The notes: generated by a model not told the origin, from the sequence alone. Counted from the first letter of the stretch, positions 1 through 7,281 are shown. The stretch is DNA of 64,000 nucleotides from Ignavigranum ruoffiae (GCF_900110675.1 NZ_FOEN01000007.1:44834-108833); one strand, 5' to 3'. Translations and numbers: made by a program.

Positions 1-335
1 TTCCTCCTAAATAAGCAAATAAGCATGGTGAGCCCTTTCAAAAAATAGTGAGCGAATTAACTAGTTATATTTTAACATAGGTAGTATATTAATAATAATC
101 AAAATAAAGATATTTTGAATCTTTATCTCGGGACAAACTCAATAAAACTTTTTTCCAAGGTTATAAAAGCATAGGTTCTCAGATTTTTCTAGATTTATTA
201 CTTGGTGGGATATATTAACCAAACCGACATAAGAGGAAAACTATAACCATTTGTGTGCTAAAATAGATGCTTTAGCTAAGATAAAAAGATGTTTTAAGTC
301 TTGCTTTTGCAGAAGATGAGGGTCCTAATGGTTAA
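1..335. other. Left-edge intergenic region with SD of a leftward gene
   Basis: The first ten bases read TTAGGAGGAA on the minus strand. This is a strong Shine-Dalgarno, so a leftward gene probably starts just outside the window and part of this AT-rich region would be its promoter. On the + strand I see no supported gene before the acetyltransferase remnant. An in-frame stop at 333-335 closes that remnant upstream. Confidence 0.4.
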
Positions 336-623
336 GTAAAAATATTTATTTTGGCTCCTTTAGCTGTCCTATCTGAGGGTATCAGTTCACAATTGGTCCG
401 TCAAGGCCATCAAATTGCGCGTAAACTTTCGTTTCCATATTCGATTGTGTTGGGCAATCCAGCCTATTATCAGCGCTTTGGTTATCGACCTGCCGATCAG
501 TTCGGTATAAATTCTCCTTTTGAAGTAGCCAAGGAATATTTTATGGCCTTAAAATTAGATTCAGCCGCTATGACACTATCGGGCACCATGCGCTATGACC
601 AAGCATTTAAGATTTACAACTAA
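336..623 (+). pseudogene. GNAT N-acetyltransferase remnant (C-terminal half)
   Basis: The reading frame from the upstream stop (333-335) encodes about 95 residues. They match the second half of YhbS-like GNAT acetyltransferases: an LAPLAVLSE strand, a helix LVRQGHQIAR, then NPAYYQRFGYRP. Family members are about 150-170 aa and carry a Q-x-x-G-x-G acetyl-CoA loop between PLAVL and the helix. Here PLAVLSE runs straight into GISSQLV, so most of that loop is missing along with the whole N-terminal half. The only starts available are non-ATG (TTG at 351) and lack a ribosome binding site. It is most likely a decayed gene. The intact GNAT gene 12 bp downstream belongs to a different subgroup, so this is not a simple split of one gene. 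Confidence 0.65.
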
Positions 624-635
624 AAGGAGAATAAA

Positions 636-1082
636 ATGACAGTGATTGAAATTAATCATGAATTAAGCTTACTTCCATATTATGCCAATGAAGCAGAGGC
701 TCTAGTCTGGTACCAAGACAAAGAAACCTGCAAAATGGTCGATAATATTGATCAAGTTTATGATATAGATCGACTCAAGGCGATGTATCACTATCTGGAT
801 CAACATGGAGATTGTTTCTATGTGAAATATCGGGGCAAGTTAGTCGGGGACTGTTCGTTACAAGATTCTGGTGAGCTTGCTATTGTGATTTGCAAGGAAT
901 TCCAAGGACGAGGAATTGGAAGTAGATGCATTCAAGCAATGGTTCAGCGGGCCCAAGATAAAAATATGGCCAAAGTATTTGCTAGAATTTATTCGTTTAA
1001 TGAACGCAGTCGACAGATGTTTATGAAGCAAGGCTTTCAACAGGTGGAAGAGGAATTGTTTGAATTACGATTTAACAAATAA
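636..1082 (+). CDS. GNAT family N-acetyltransferase
   Basis: A complete GNAT fold protein of 148 aa that should transfer an acetyl group from acetyl-CoA to an amine of unknown identity. The acetyl-CoA-binding motif A is clear at FQGRGIGSRCI (Q-x-x-G-x-G). It is followed by the typical C-terminal stretch with an N-x-R-S-x-x-M-F segment and GF near the end. The start ATG is preceded by AAAGGAG at good spacing. It follows the GNAT remnant closely and precedes the DDAH region, but a GntR-type site and a separate promoter lie between it and the DDAH gene, so co-regulation is doubtful. The substrate cannot be read from sequence; RimJ/RimL-like small-molecule or protein acetylation are both possible. 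Confidence 0.8.
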   Translation: MTVIEINHELSLLPYYANEAEALVWYQDKETCKMVDNIDQVYDIDRLKAMYHYLDQHGDCFYVKYRGKLVGDCSLQDSGELAIVICKEFQGRGIGSRCIQAMVQRAQDKNMAKVFARIYSFNERSRQMFMKQGFQQVEEELFELRFNK

Positions 1083-1084
1083 AA

Positions 1085-1096
1085 GTTGTATACATT
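1085..1096. promoter_or_regulatory. Distal GntR-like operator candidate
   Basis: GTTGTATACATT here matches 10 of 12 positions of the perfect palindrome ATTGTATACAAT found at 2822-2833. It lies about 70 bp upstream of the first DDAH promoter, just past the acetyltransferase stop, and could be an auxiliary site for the GntR regulator. This is inference from sequence similarity only. Confidence 0.35.
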
Positions 1097-1154
1097 AATT
1101 TTATGTGATTTACCTTAATATAACAGTTCTCGTCAATTTTCTTAATAAATTAAG

Positions 1155-1183
1155 TTTACTTTGCATATTGTATACTATATAAT
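1155..1183 (+). promoter_or_regulatory. Promoter with embedded GntR-like operator, first DDAH gene
   Basis: A -35 TTTACT (1155-1160) and a consensus -10 TATAAT (1178-1183) are separated by exactly 17 bp. The spacer holds ATTGTATACTAT (1167-1178), which matches 11 of 12 positions of the palindrome in the second DDAH promoter (2822-2833). A repressor bound here would block RNA polymerase. The promoter position also shows that translation must start downstream of it, at the ATG at 1233 with GGAGG at 1221-1225. Confidence 0.7.
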
Positions 1184-1196
1184 AACAATGAAAGCG

Positions 1197-1210
1197 CGTA
1201 AACGCTTAAA
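1197..1210. promoter_or_regulatory. Possible cre (CcpA) site
   Basis: CGTAAACGCTTAAA matches 12 of 14 positions of the catabolite-responsive element consensus TGWAARCGYTWWCA. It lies between the predicted transcription start and the ribosome binding site of the first DDAH gene, a position where CcpA commonly represses. A better match lies at 3725-3739 ahead of the racemase gene. Weak on its own. Confidence 0.3.
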
Positions 1211-1232
1211 TAATTTATTAGGAGGATGTTTC

Positions 1233-2012
1233 ATGCTGACTTTTGATAAGGCTATCGTGCGTAAACCAAGTAAATCAATGTTAGAGGGGATTACTACGGG
1301 AATGTTTAGTGATGATGCCCCGATATATGAGGATGCTGTAAAGCAACATGCAGGTTATGTGAAAGCTCTGGAAGAATTAGGTCTGGATGTTTTGGTTTTG
1401 GAAGCATTGGAAGAATACCCAGATTCATGTTTTGTTGAAGATCCTGCCGTAGTGATGAAGGAATGTGCTATTATCACCAATTCACCTCGAGAATCAAGAA
1501 ACGGTGAAAAATTTGAGATCATGGATGCGATTAAGAAATATTACAAAGATGATCAAATTTTTCATATTGAAGCACCCGGAACCATGGAGGGTGGCGATGT
1601 AATGCAGGTTGACAAACATTTCTTCGTCGGACTTTCCGATCGAACCAATGAAGAAGGGGCTAAACAATTTAATGACATTGTCAGCAAATTCGGTTATACT
1701 TCTTCAACCGTTCCTGTAACTGAAGGACTTCATCTAAAAGATTTCGCCATTTACTTAGAAAATAATAATATGTTGGTAAGTCCAACCATGAATAAGGTTG
1801 AGGATTTCCAAAAATTCGACCGGCATGTCGTTGAAGATGAGGAACTCTATGCTATAAATAGTTTATACATAAATGGAACGGTTTTAGTACCAGCTGGACA
1901 TCCGAAAACACAAGCTTATATTGAAAGTAAAGGTTATCCCGTTAAAGTTGTCAATACCGATGAATTTAAGAAAATAGACGGTAGCTTAACCTGTCTTTCA
2001 TTAAGATTCTAA
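1233..2012 (+). CDS. Dimethylargininase-like guanidino hydrolase (paralog 1)
   Basis: A 259-aa member of the amidinotransferase/dimethylarginine dimethylaminohydrolase (DDAH) family, cytosolic. DDAH hydrolyses N-omega-methylated arginines to citrulline and a methylamine. The catalytic triad is present: Glu119 in TMEGGD, His167 in LHLKD and nucleophile Cys254 in SLTCLSLRF. YPDSCFVED (substrate amine/guanidine pocket) and DRTNEEGA are also conserved. The region around GAETRR of the second paralog is here SPRESRNG, so substrate preference may differ. A longer upstream reading frame exists, but it runs over the promoter; GGAGG at 1221-1225 fixes this start. The gene forms its own unit with a terminator at 2041-2095. 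It is more diverged from classical DDAH than its paralog at 2869. Citrullinase or agmatine-type chemistry cannot be excluded. Confidence 0.8.
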   Translation: MLTFDKAIVRKPSKSMLEGITTGMFSDDAPIYEDAVKQHAGYVKALEELGLDVLVLEALEEYPDSCFVEDPAVVMKECAIITNSPRESRNGEKFEIMDAIKKYYKDDQIFHIEAPGTMEGGDVMQVDKHFFVGLSDRTNEEGAKQFNDIVSKFGYTSSTVPVTEGLHLKDFAIYLENNNMLVSPTMNKVEDFQKFDRHVVEDEELYAINSLYINGTVLVPAGHPKTQAYIESKGYPVKVVNTDEFKKIDGSLTCLSLRF

Positions 2013-2040
2013 TTATAATCTGCTACCTACATATAAATAT

Positions 2041-2095
2041 CCCTTAAAACTTATGGCCTTGAGAAGGTTCTCCTAAGTTTTAAGGGGTATTTTTT
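2041..2095. terminator. Rho-independent terminator between DDAH 1 and gntR
   Basis: A 13-bp perfect stem (CCCTTAAAACTTA at 2041-2053 pairing with 2074-2086) is followed by a T-run at 2090-2095. The A/T-rich flanks on both sides let it serve both the rightward DDAH gene and the convergent gntR gene. Confidence 0.85.
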
Positions 2096-2104
2096 CTTTA
2101 TATT

Positions 2105-2755
2105 TTACCAAAGATCATAACGGGCATTTTCAATTCGCCAATGGACTTCTTCTAAATAACGACGCAGTTCACACAAATTATTTTCCTTAAACAGATTTAA
2201 AATGACTTGATGTTCGTCGTTGGTTTTATTCAAAATATCTTTCAAATTATTAGGATCGGATTTACTAAAGGCTTTAGCGATTAAAAATTGTTTTTGCTGA
2301 TGAATTTCTTTAATTAATCGTCGATTTTGTGCCTTATTTATATAGATATCATGAAAAGCTTCCTGAATCTCGTTGTATTTTATATACAGACCATTCGCTA
2401 TTGCTGAATACATCGTATCGATATGGAATTGCATTAAAGAATAATCTTCTTCGGTCAAGAAAGGTGCGGCTAATTGAGCCGATTTTCCGTCTAATACACC
2501 AATTAGTTGATAAACTTCTTCAAGATCTTTGAGCGTATAGTTGACTAGTTTAAATCCTTTATTTGGCGTATGTTCAATAATCTCTAAAGCAGCTAGGTGT
2601 AATAAGGCTTCTCGTATTGGTGTACGGCTAAGACCTGTCGCTTCTGCCAGCGATTGTTCAGTAATGCGTTCATTAGGGAGAATATTTCCTTCAGTAATTT
2701 GTTGGGAAATATACTCATAGACTTTATCTTTAGAATTGATAACTAGCACCTCCAT
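2105..2755 (-). CDS. GntR family transcriptional regulator (FadR/FCD type)
   Basis: A 216-aa regulator. It has an N-terminal GntR winged helix (residues about 8-70, with LAEATGLSRTPIREAL as the recognition region) and an all-helical FCD ligand-binding domain (about 75-210, with the conserved acidic and histidine positions in FHDIY and ENNLCELRRYL). It sits between two DDAH genes whose promoters contain the same palindrome, so it is the likely sensor of the pathway substrate or product. Its own promoter (minus strand, 2770-2798) lies in the same divergent region, allowing autoregulation. The start is slightly odd: the best SD (GGAGGTG) lies inside codons 2-3 of the ATG at 2753-2755, and no alternative start sits properly behind it. 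Ligand identity is inference. Confidence 0.85.
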   Translation of the reverse strand: MEVLVINSKDKVYEYISQQITEGNILPNERITEQSLAEATGLSRTPIREALLHLAALEIIEHTPNKGFKLVNYTLKDLEEVYQLIGVLDGKSAQLAAPFLTEEDYSLMQFHIDTMYSAIANGLYIKYNEIQEAFHDIYINKAQNRRLIKEIHQQKQFLIAKAFSKSDPNNLKDILNKTNDEHQVILNLFKENNLCELRRYLEEVHWRIENARYDLW

Positions 2756-2769
2756 CGTTTATAAAAAAT

Positions 2770-2798
2770 ATTGTAGTATATATTTTTCTTTCTGACAA
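2770..2798 (-). promoter_or_regulatory. gntR promoter
   Basis: On the minus strand TTGTCA (2793-2798) and TACAAT (2770-2775) are spaced by 17 bp upstream of gntR. The -10 element lies within ATTGTAGTATAT, a partial match to the GntR-like palindrome. Expression divergent from the second DDAH gene is therefore probably controlled from one shared region. Confidence 0.5.
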
Positions 2799-2809
2799 TC
2801 GAGTAGCTA

Positions 2810-2838
2810 TTGACAAAAAACATTGTATACAATATACT
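2810..2838 (+). promoter_or_regulatory. Promoter with perfect GntR-like operator, second DDAH gene
   Basis: Consensus -35 TTGACA (2810-2815) and -10 TATACT (2833-2838) have a 17-bp spacer that contains the perfect 12-bp palindrome ATTGTATACAAT (2822-2833). Operator position relative to the promoter is the same as in the first DDAH gene, where the site at 1167-1178 ends at the first base of the -10. Confidence 0.75.
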
Positions 2839-2868
2839 TTAGATAAGAAATCATAAAGGAGTGGTGTT

Positions 2869-3636
2869 ATGTTCAAAAATGTTATCGTTCGTGTACCAAG
2901 TAAATCAATCTCTGAAGGCTTGACCAGTGCTAACGAAGGAAAACCGATTTACGAAAAAGCATTAGTTCAACATGAAAATTATGTAAGCGCTCTAACTAAA
3001 TGTGGTGTGAATGTAACAGTATTAGAACCTAAAGATGAATTTCCGGATGCTTGCTTTGTTGAGGACGTGGCTTTATGTACACCAAAATGTGCTATCATCA
3101 CTCGTCCTGGTGCTGAAACCCGGCGCGAAGAAGCCGCTTTAGAAGATATGCACCAAGCACTTAGAAAATTCTACGACAATATCGAGAAAATAGAAGCTCC
3201 TGGGACGATTGAGGCTGGAGATATTATGATGGTTGGCGATCATTATTACATTGGTTTGTCTGATCGGACTAATCAAGAAGGAGCCGACCAAATGATTGCA
3301 ATTCTAGAAAAATATGGAATGTCCGGAGAAACCGTCAAATTGGACACTATGCTCCATTTAAAAACTGGACTTGCTTATTTAGAAAATAATAATTTAATTG
3401 TCTGCGGAGAATTTACGACCAAAGAATGCTTTAAAGATTTTAATAAACTTGAAGTGGAAATGGATGAGGCTTATGGGGCTAACTGTATCTGGGTAAATGG
3501 AACAGTGATTGTGCCAGAAGGTTATCCAAATATTAAGGCAAAGATTGAAGACTTAGGATATAAAACTTTAGTAGTTGACACTTCGGAATATCGCAAAATT
3601 GATGGTGGCTTGTCTTGTCTTTCATTACGTTTCTAA
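2869..3636 (+). CDS. ddaH: N(G),N(G)-dimethylarginine dimethylaminohydrolase
   Basis: A 255-aa cytosolic enzyme very similar in length and sequence to bacterial DDAH as known from Pseudomonas aeruginosa. It should convert dimethyl- or monomethylarginine into citrulline plus dimethyl- or methylamine. Triad residues are Glu115 (TIEAGD), His163 (MLHLKTG) and Cys250 (GGLSCLSLRF), each shifted by one from the Pseudomonas enzyme. The substrate-contact segments FPDACFVED, RPGAETRR and SDRTNQEGA are all kept. The ATG has GGAG upstream and a clean promoter/operator. It is followed by a weak terminator and then by a racemase and a permease, which suggests uptake and processing of an arginine derivative. 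This paralog is the more classical of the two. Confidence 0.88.
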   Translation: MFKNVIVRVPSKSISEGLTSANEGKPIYEKALVQHENYVSALTKCGVNVTVLEPKDEFPDACFVEDVALCTPKCAIITRPGAETRREEAALEDMHQALRKFYDNIEKIEAPGTIEAGDIMMVGDHYYIGLSDRTNQEGADQMIAILEKYGMSGETVKLDTMLHLKTGLAYLENNNLIVCGEFTTKECFKDFNKLEVEMDEAYGANCIWVNGTVIVPEGYPNIKAKIEDLGYKTLVVDTSEYRKIDGGLSCLSLRF

Positions 3637-3662
3637 GAAAATAATATAAATTTGAATGGTGT

Positions 3663-3711
3663 AGGGTAGGATTCGCAATGAGTTTGATAGTGGATGCTGC
3701 CCTTTATTTTT
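3663..3711 (+). terminator. Weak terminator after ddaH
   Basis: AGGGTAG (3663-3669) pairs with CTGCCCT (3697-3703), one G-U pair included, followed by TTATTTTT. The loop is long, so termination may be partial and allow read-through into the racemase and permease genes. Confidence 0.4.
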
Positions 3712-3724
3712 ACATATCATCTAT

Positions 3725-3739
3725 TTGAAAGCGGTAACA
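3725..3739. promoter_or_regulatory. cre site (CcpA)
   Basis: TTGAAAGCGGTAACA fits the consensus WTGNAANCGNWNNCW at every fixed position. It is 25 bp upstream of the racemase start, so the racemase-permease pair is likely under carbon catabolite control, as expected for amino-acid catabolism. Confidence 0.5.
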
Positions 3740-3763
3740 ATGAACATCCAGGGAGGGAGAATC

Positions 3764-4852
3764 ATGACTAAGGGACCATATCCTCGTTTACTCATTGATA
3801 CTAAGAAATTACAATCAAATATTCAAACCATGATGAAGGTGTGTCAAGATTATGGAATCGTAGTTAGTGGAGTAGTTAAGGGTACTAATGGTATACCCGA
3901 GATTATAGAAAATTTTATCCAGGCTGGGATGAAACACTTAGCTTCATCAAGACTTTGTCAACTTGAAAGGATTAAAAAGATGGATTCGTCGGTCCATACT
4001 TTAGCCTTAAGAATTCCCATGTTAAGTGAACTCGATGAATTGATTGAAGTTGCAGATTGCAGTCTGAATTCTGAAATAGAAACATTAACTGCATTAAACG
4101 AACTTTGTCAGAGAAAAAACAAACATCACGAAGTCGTCTTGATGAATGATCTTGGTGATTTGCGTGAAGGATTTTTTGAGCAAGAAGAACTGATTCAGGC
4201 AGCGGTTTATGTAGAGAACAAATGTCCCAATCTTTATCTAAAAGGCATCGGAACTAATTTAGGATGTTATGGTTCGATAGAACCAGATCAAGAAAATTTA
4301 GGCCAATTAATTGAGAATGCGCGCATTATTGAAGAGCAGATCGGTCGATCGCTAGATTGGATTTCTGGAGGTGCTACGACCTCCGTGCCATTAGTCTTAA
4401 ACAAAACCATGCCAAAGGGAATCAATCATCTGCGGATTGGTGACGGCATTTATTTAAGAGATATGGAATTATATTTTGACTATCATTTTGATCAGATGTA
4501 TGGGGATGTATTTATTTTAGAAGGTGAAATTATTGAGATCCATAATAAACCAAGTCATCCGATTGGTACGATTTCAGTAGATGCTTTCGGCAATCGACCA
4601 GTGTACGAAGATATCGGCCGAAGAGATCGGGCTCTCTTAGCAATGGGACGGCAAGACATTGGCGACATGACCAAATTGATTCCCATAGATCAGAATATTG
4701 TAGTAAAAGGCGGTTCAAGTGACCATACTATCGTAGATATTACTGAATCTGAAAAAAATTATAAATTGGGAGATACAATAAAATTCACCTTACAGTATGA
4801 AAATTTATTACTGGCATCAAGTTCAGAATACATCTATAAGCAATACATATAA
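3764..4852 (+). CDS. Alanine/ornithine racemase family PLP-dependent enzyme
   Basis: A 362-aa fold-type III PLP enzyme with an N-terminal TIM barrel and a C-terminal beta domain. The PLP lysine lies in VSGVVKGTNG near residue 40. Related proteins are ornithine racemase (Orr) and YhfX-like racemases, which interconvert D and L forms of basic or other amino acids in the cytosol. The chosen ATG follows GGAGGGAG by six bases; an upstream in-frame ATG lacks an SD. The permease gene begins 22 bp after its stop, so the two are cotranscribed, and a cre box sits upstream. Its place next to DDAH genes suggests an ornithine- or citrulline-related substrate, but no direct sequence feature proves this. 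Confidence 0.75.
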   Translation: MTKGPYPRLLIDTKKLQSNIQTMMKVCQDYGIVVSGVVKGTNGIPEIIENFIQAGMKHLASSRLCQLERIKKMDSSVHTLALRIPMLSELDELIEVADCSLNSEIETLTALNELCQRKNKHHEVVLMNDLGDLREGFFEQEELIQAAVYVENKCPNLYLKGIGTNLGCYGSIEPDQENLGQLIENARIIEEQIGRSLDWISGGATTSVPLVLNKTMPKGINHLRIGDGIYLRDMELYFDYHFDQMYGDVFILEGEIIEIHNKPSHPIGTISVDAFGNRPVYEDIGRRDRALLAMGRQDIGDMTKLIPIDQNIVVKGGSSDHTIVDITESEKNYKLGDTIKFTLQYENLLLASSSEYIYKQYI

Positions 4853-4874
4853 TTTATAATAAAGGAGTAGAACA

Positions 4875-6299
4875 ATGGAAACAAAAGAAAAGAAAGTAGG
4901 TTTATGGGGCCTCGTTGCCTTGACTGTAACTTCTGTCGTCGGTGGCGGTATCTTCAACTTGATGTCTGATATGGCTAAGTCAGCTGCTGTCGGACCAATG
5001 ATCGTATCCTTAGTTCTATCTGGGATGGGAATGGGCATTTTTGTCCTATGTTTAGAAAATTTAAACAACAAATTACCTGAGTTGGATGCTGGAATTTATA
5101 GTTATGCCAAGGAGGGCTTTGGAGATTTTGTTGGTTTTAATTCTGCTATTGGTTATTGGTTGTCCATTGTATTGGGGAACGTGGCTCTAGGTTCATTAGC
5201 TCTCAGTGCCCTAGGTTATTTTATCCCGGCCTTTGGAGATGGTCAGACGATTTGGGCGGTCATCGGGGCTTCCATTCTTTTATGGATAATGCACTTTACT
5301 ATTTTACGTGGTTCTGATTTCGCGTCTAAAATTAACGGTTTGATTATGATTGCTAAATTGGTCCCTCTGGCAATCTTCGTGGTCGCATTATTAATCGCTT
5401 TTAACTTTGATATGTTTACTGCTGATTTCTGGGGAACAATGAATCAAGGTTTTGATTGGGGACTGGTCGGACCGCAAATTAAAGGAGCAATGATTTCAGC
5501 GGTTTGGGTCTTTGTGGGTGTGGAAGGTTCTATCGTTTATTCTGCTCGTGCTAAAGATAAAGCTACAGTAGGACGTTCAGTGATTCTCTCTTTTGCAATT
5601 ATTACGGCGATCTATTTGTTAACTACTGTATTGAGTTTCGCAGTAATGAGCCAAGGAGAGTTGGCTACCTTGGGCAAACCAGCCATGGCCTATGTCTTAG
5701 AAAGTGTGGTCGGTCCTTGGGGAGCTGCTTTAATTAATATTGGTGTGGCCATTTCTGCGATTGGATGTTGGTTTGCTTGTATCATGTTTAGTGGGGAAAT
5801 CTGTTTCCAAGCGGCCAAAGAAGGTATATTCCCGAAAATCTTTGAAAAAGAGAATAAATATAAAGCCCCAGTTAATGCATTGTTGATTTCCAACGGAATC
5901 ATTCAATTCTTCTTCCTGTCTTTATTAGTCAATCAGTCAGCCTATAACTTCATGGCTTTACTTGCATCCAGTACCATGTTAGTGCCATATTTCTTCGTCT
6001 CCTTGAGTCAAGCTAAACTATCCTACAAATGGGAAGGTGGTTTATCAAAGAATGTTATTTTAGGAATTATTTCAACGATTTATATGGGGTATTGTATTAA
6101 TGCTTCAGGGATTGAGTATATTCTGGTCACCACATTCTTATTTGCTCCTTGTATGCTGTTCTATATGCTAGCTTGTAAGCAGAATAATAAGAAGATGTTT
6201 AACAAGTATGAATTAATCGGTGCGCTGGCTATTCTCGTATTGACATTAATCACCATTGTTATGGTAGTCAATGGCACCATTGATATCGCCTCAATGTAG
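4875..6299 (+). CDS. APC-superfamily basic amino acid/polyamine antiporter
   Basis: A 474-aa integral membrane protein with about 12 hydrophobic segments. It has the APC substrate-binding signature near the N-terminus (SVVGGGIFNL) and the second broken-helix region GVEGSIVYSARAKD. It belongs to the arginine/ornithine (ArcD, LysI) and cadaverine/lysine type antiporters. The start ATG follows AAAGGAG at good spacing. Being cotranscribed with the racemase and next to two DDAH genes, it probably imports arginine or methylarginine and may export citrulline, ornithine or another product. The actual substrate pair is inference. No clear terminator follows it. Confidence 0.82.
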   Translation: METKEKKVGLWGLVALTVTSVVGGGIFNLMSDMAKSAAVGPMIVSLVLSGMGMGIFVLCLENLNNKLPELDAGIYSYAKEGFGDFVGFNSAIGYWLSIVLGNVALGSLALSALGYFIPAFGDGQTIWAVIGASILLWIMHFTILRGSDFASKINGLIMIAKLVPLAIFVVALLIAFNFDMFTADFWGTMNQGFDWGLVGPQIKGAMISAVWVFVGVEGSIVYSARAKDKATVGRSVILSFAIITAIYLLTTVLSFAVMSQGELATLGKPAMAYVLESVVGPWGAALINIGVAISAIGCWFACIMFSGEICFQAAKEGIFPKIFEKENKYKAPVNALLISNGIIQFFFLSLLVNQSAYNFMALLASSTMLVPYFFVSLSQAKLSYKWEGGLSKNVILGIISTIYMGYCINASGIEYILVTTFLFAPCMLFYMLACKQNNKKMFNKYELIGALAILVLTLITIVMVVNGTIDIASM

Positions 6300-6505
6300 T
6301 ATATATTTAATCTTAATAAATATTCTCGGTTGTATTTCAAGGAATTAAAATCTGAATTCATTCTCTCAAGTTTTTTAATCCAAATAATATCTTTTCTTAA
6401 AATTATAATCGCGAATCTATGTTATAATGAAAGTAGATTGAGAAATGAAATAATTTAAGGGAAATTCTCATGAATATAATATAGAAAGGTTTGTAGGGGG
6501 CAACA

Positions 6506-6931
6506 ATGGCTAAGGCAAATATCAAGGTCACTTTATTGTGCCCGATCGATCGGGTATGGCAACAAGTGACTGATGTTGCGAATTATCAATGGCGTAGTGA
6601 TTTAAGTTCAACAAGGATTATCGATGATAAGCATTTTGTAGAAGTTAGTAAGAATGGCATCGAAACTACGATGACAACCTGTCAAGTTGTGAAATATAAA
6701 TTATGGGAGTTTGAGATTGATAATCGTTATTTAAAAGGTAAATGGACGGGGAAATTCTATAAGCAAGGTGATAATACCACCCTTGATTTTACTGAAGAAG
6801 TTGTTGCTAAGAAGTTATATTTAATACCTTTCGTCGGCAGTTTTATACGGAATCAACAAAAGTTATTCATGAAAGATTTAAAGAAAAGTTTAGTCTGTGA
6901 AGAAGCCTGTCTGATTAGTGTCCTAGGTTAA
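6506..6931 (+). CDS. SRPBCC/START-like domain protein
   Basis: A 141-aa protein of the SRPBCC (polyketide cyclase/START-like) fold. It begins with the typical strand IKVTLLCPIDRVWQQVTDVANY and ends with a long C-terminal helix (RNQQKLFMKDLKKSL). Such proteins form a deep hydrophobic pocket that binds a small ligand; some act as lipid or hydrophobic-molecule carriers. There is no catalytic motif that fixes a reaction. It is a monocistronic gene with a TATAAT at 6423-6428, an SD-like AGGGGG-CAACA ahead of the ATG and its own terminator. Function remains unassigned. Confidence 0.6.
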   Translation: MAKANIKVTLLCPIDRVWQQVTDVANYQWRSDLSSTRIIDDKHFVEVSKNGIETTMTTCQVVKYKLWEFEIDNRYLKGKWTGKFYKQGDNTTLDFTEEVVAKKLYLIPFVGSFIRNQQKLFMKDLKKSLVCEEACLISVLG

Positions 6932-6943
6932 CATCAAAAAAAT

Positions 6944-6987
6944 AAAGACAAGATAAGTGTTGCAACTTGCTTATCTTGTCTTTTTTT
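6944..6987. terminator. Rho-independent terminator
   Basis: AAAGACAAGATAAG (6944-6957) pairs with the stretch 6970-6983, followed by a run of seven T. The A-rich 5' flank makes it usable in both directions, also for the leftward small gene ending at 7024. Confidence 0.85.
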
Positions 6988-7023
6988 GTCTTAATGATGT
7001 TGAAATAAGAAAATCGCGAATGG

Positions 7024-7281
7024 TTAACTGAGAGAATCGAAGAAAACAAAAAAGAGACTGAATAATGAAGTCATGGTAGCTACAGCCAAGAGGCTGGCTA
7101 AAGGCATTCCCACAAGAATCACTATCCACCATAACCATGGGTGCTCTTGTAAATGATTAATCAATTGGTGATCATGCTGGAAACTTGTCCGCGATACGGA
7201 CGGTTTTAAGGTATATTTATGCGTTTCTGTTGGACTGATTAAGAAATGCACTTTTGGCACGGTAGTATGTTGGTTGCGCAT
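7024..7281 (-). CDS. Small single-pass membrane protein, divergent from kdpD
   Basis: An 85-aa protein of unknown family. It has a hydrophilic N-terminal half and a strong hydrophobic stretch from about residue 47 (WLWWIVILVGMPLASLLAV) to the C-terminus, suggesting one or two membrane passes. The start has a textbook site on the minus strand (AAGGAGGACTTATC ahead of ATG), so it is very likely translated. It is transcribed away from kdpD; the KdpE-like box at 7379-7401 lies in the shared 196-bp intergenic region. A role in potassium homeostasis is only suggested by position. I do not recognise a homologous family. Confidence 0.6.
   Translation of the reverse strand: MRNQHTTVPKVHFLISPTETHKYTLKPSVSRTSFQHDHQLINHLQEHPWLWWIVILVGMPLASLLAVATMTSLFSLFFVFFDSLS

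Noticed and set aside
1161..1232. Upstream extension of the first DDAH gene from an ATG-like codon at 1161
   Set aside because: It overlaps the -10 and operator, and has no SD; the GGAGG at 1221-1225 sets the start at 1233.
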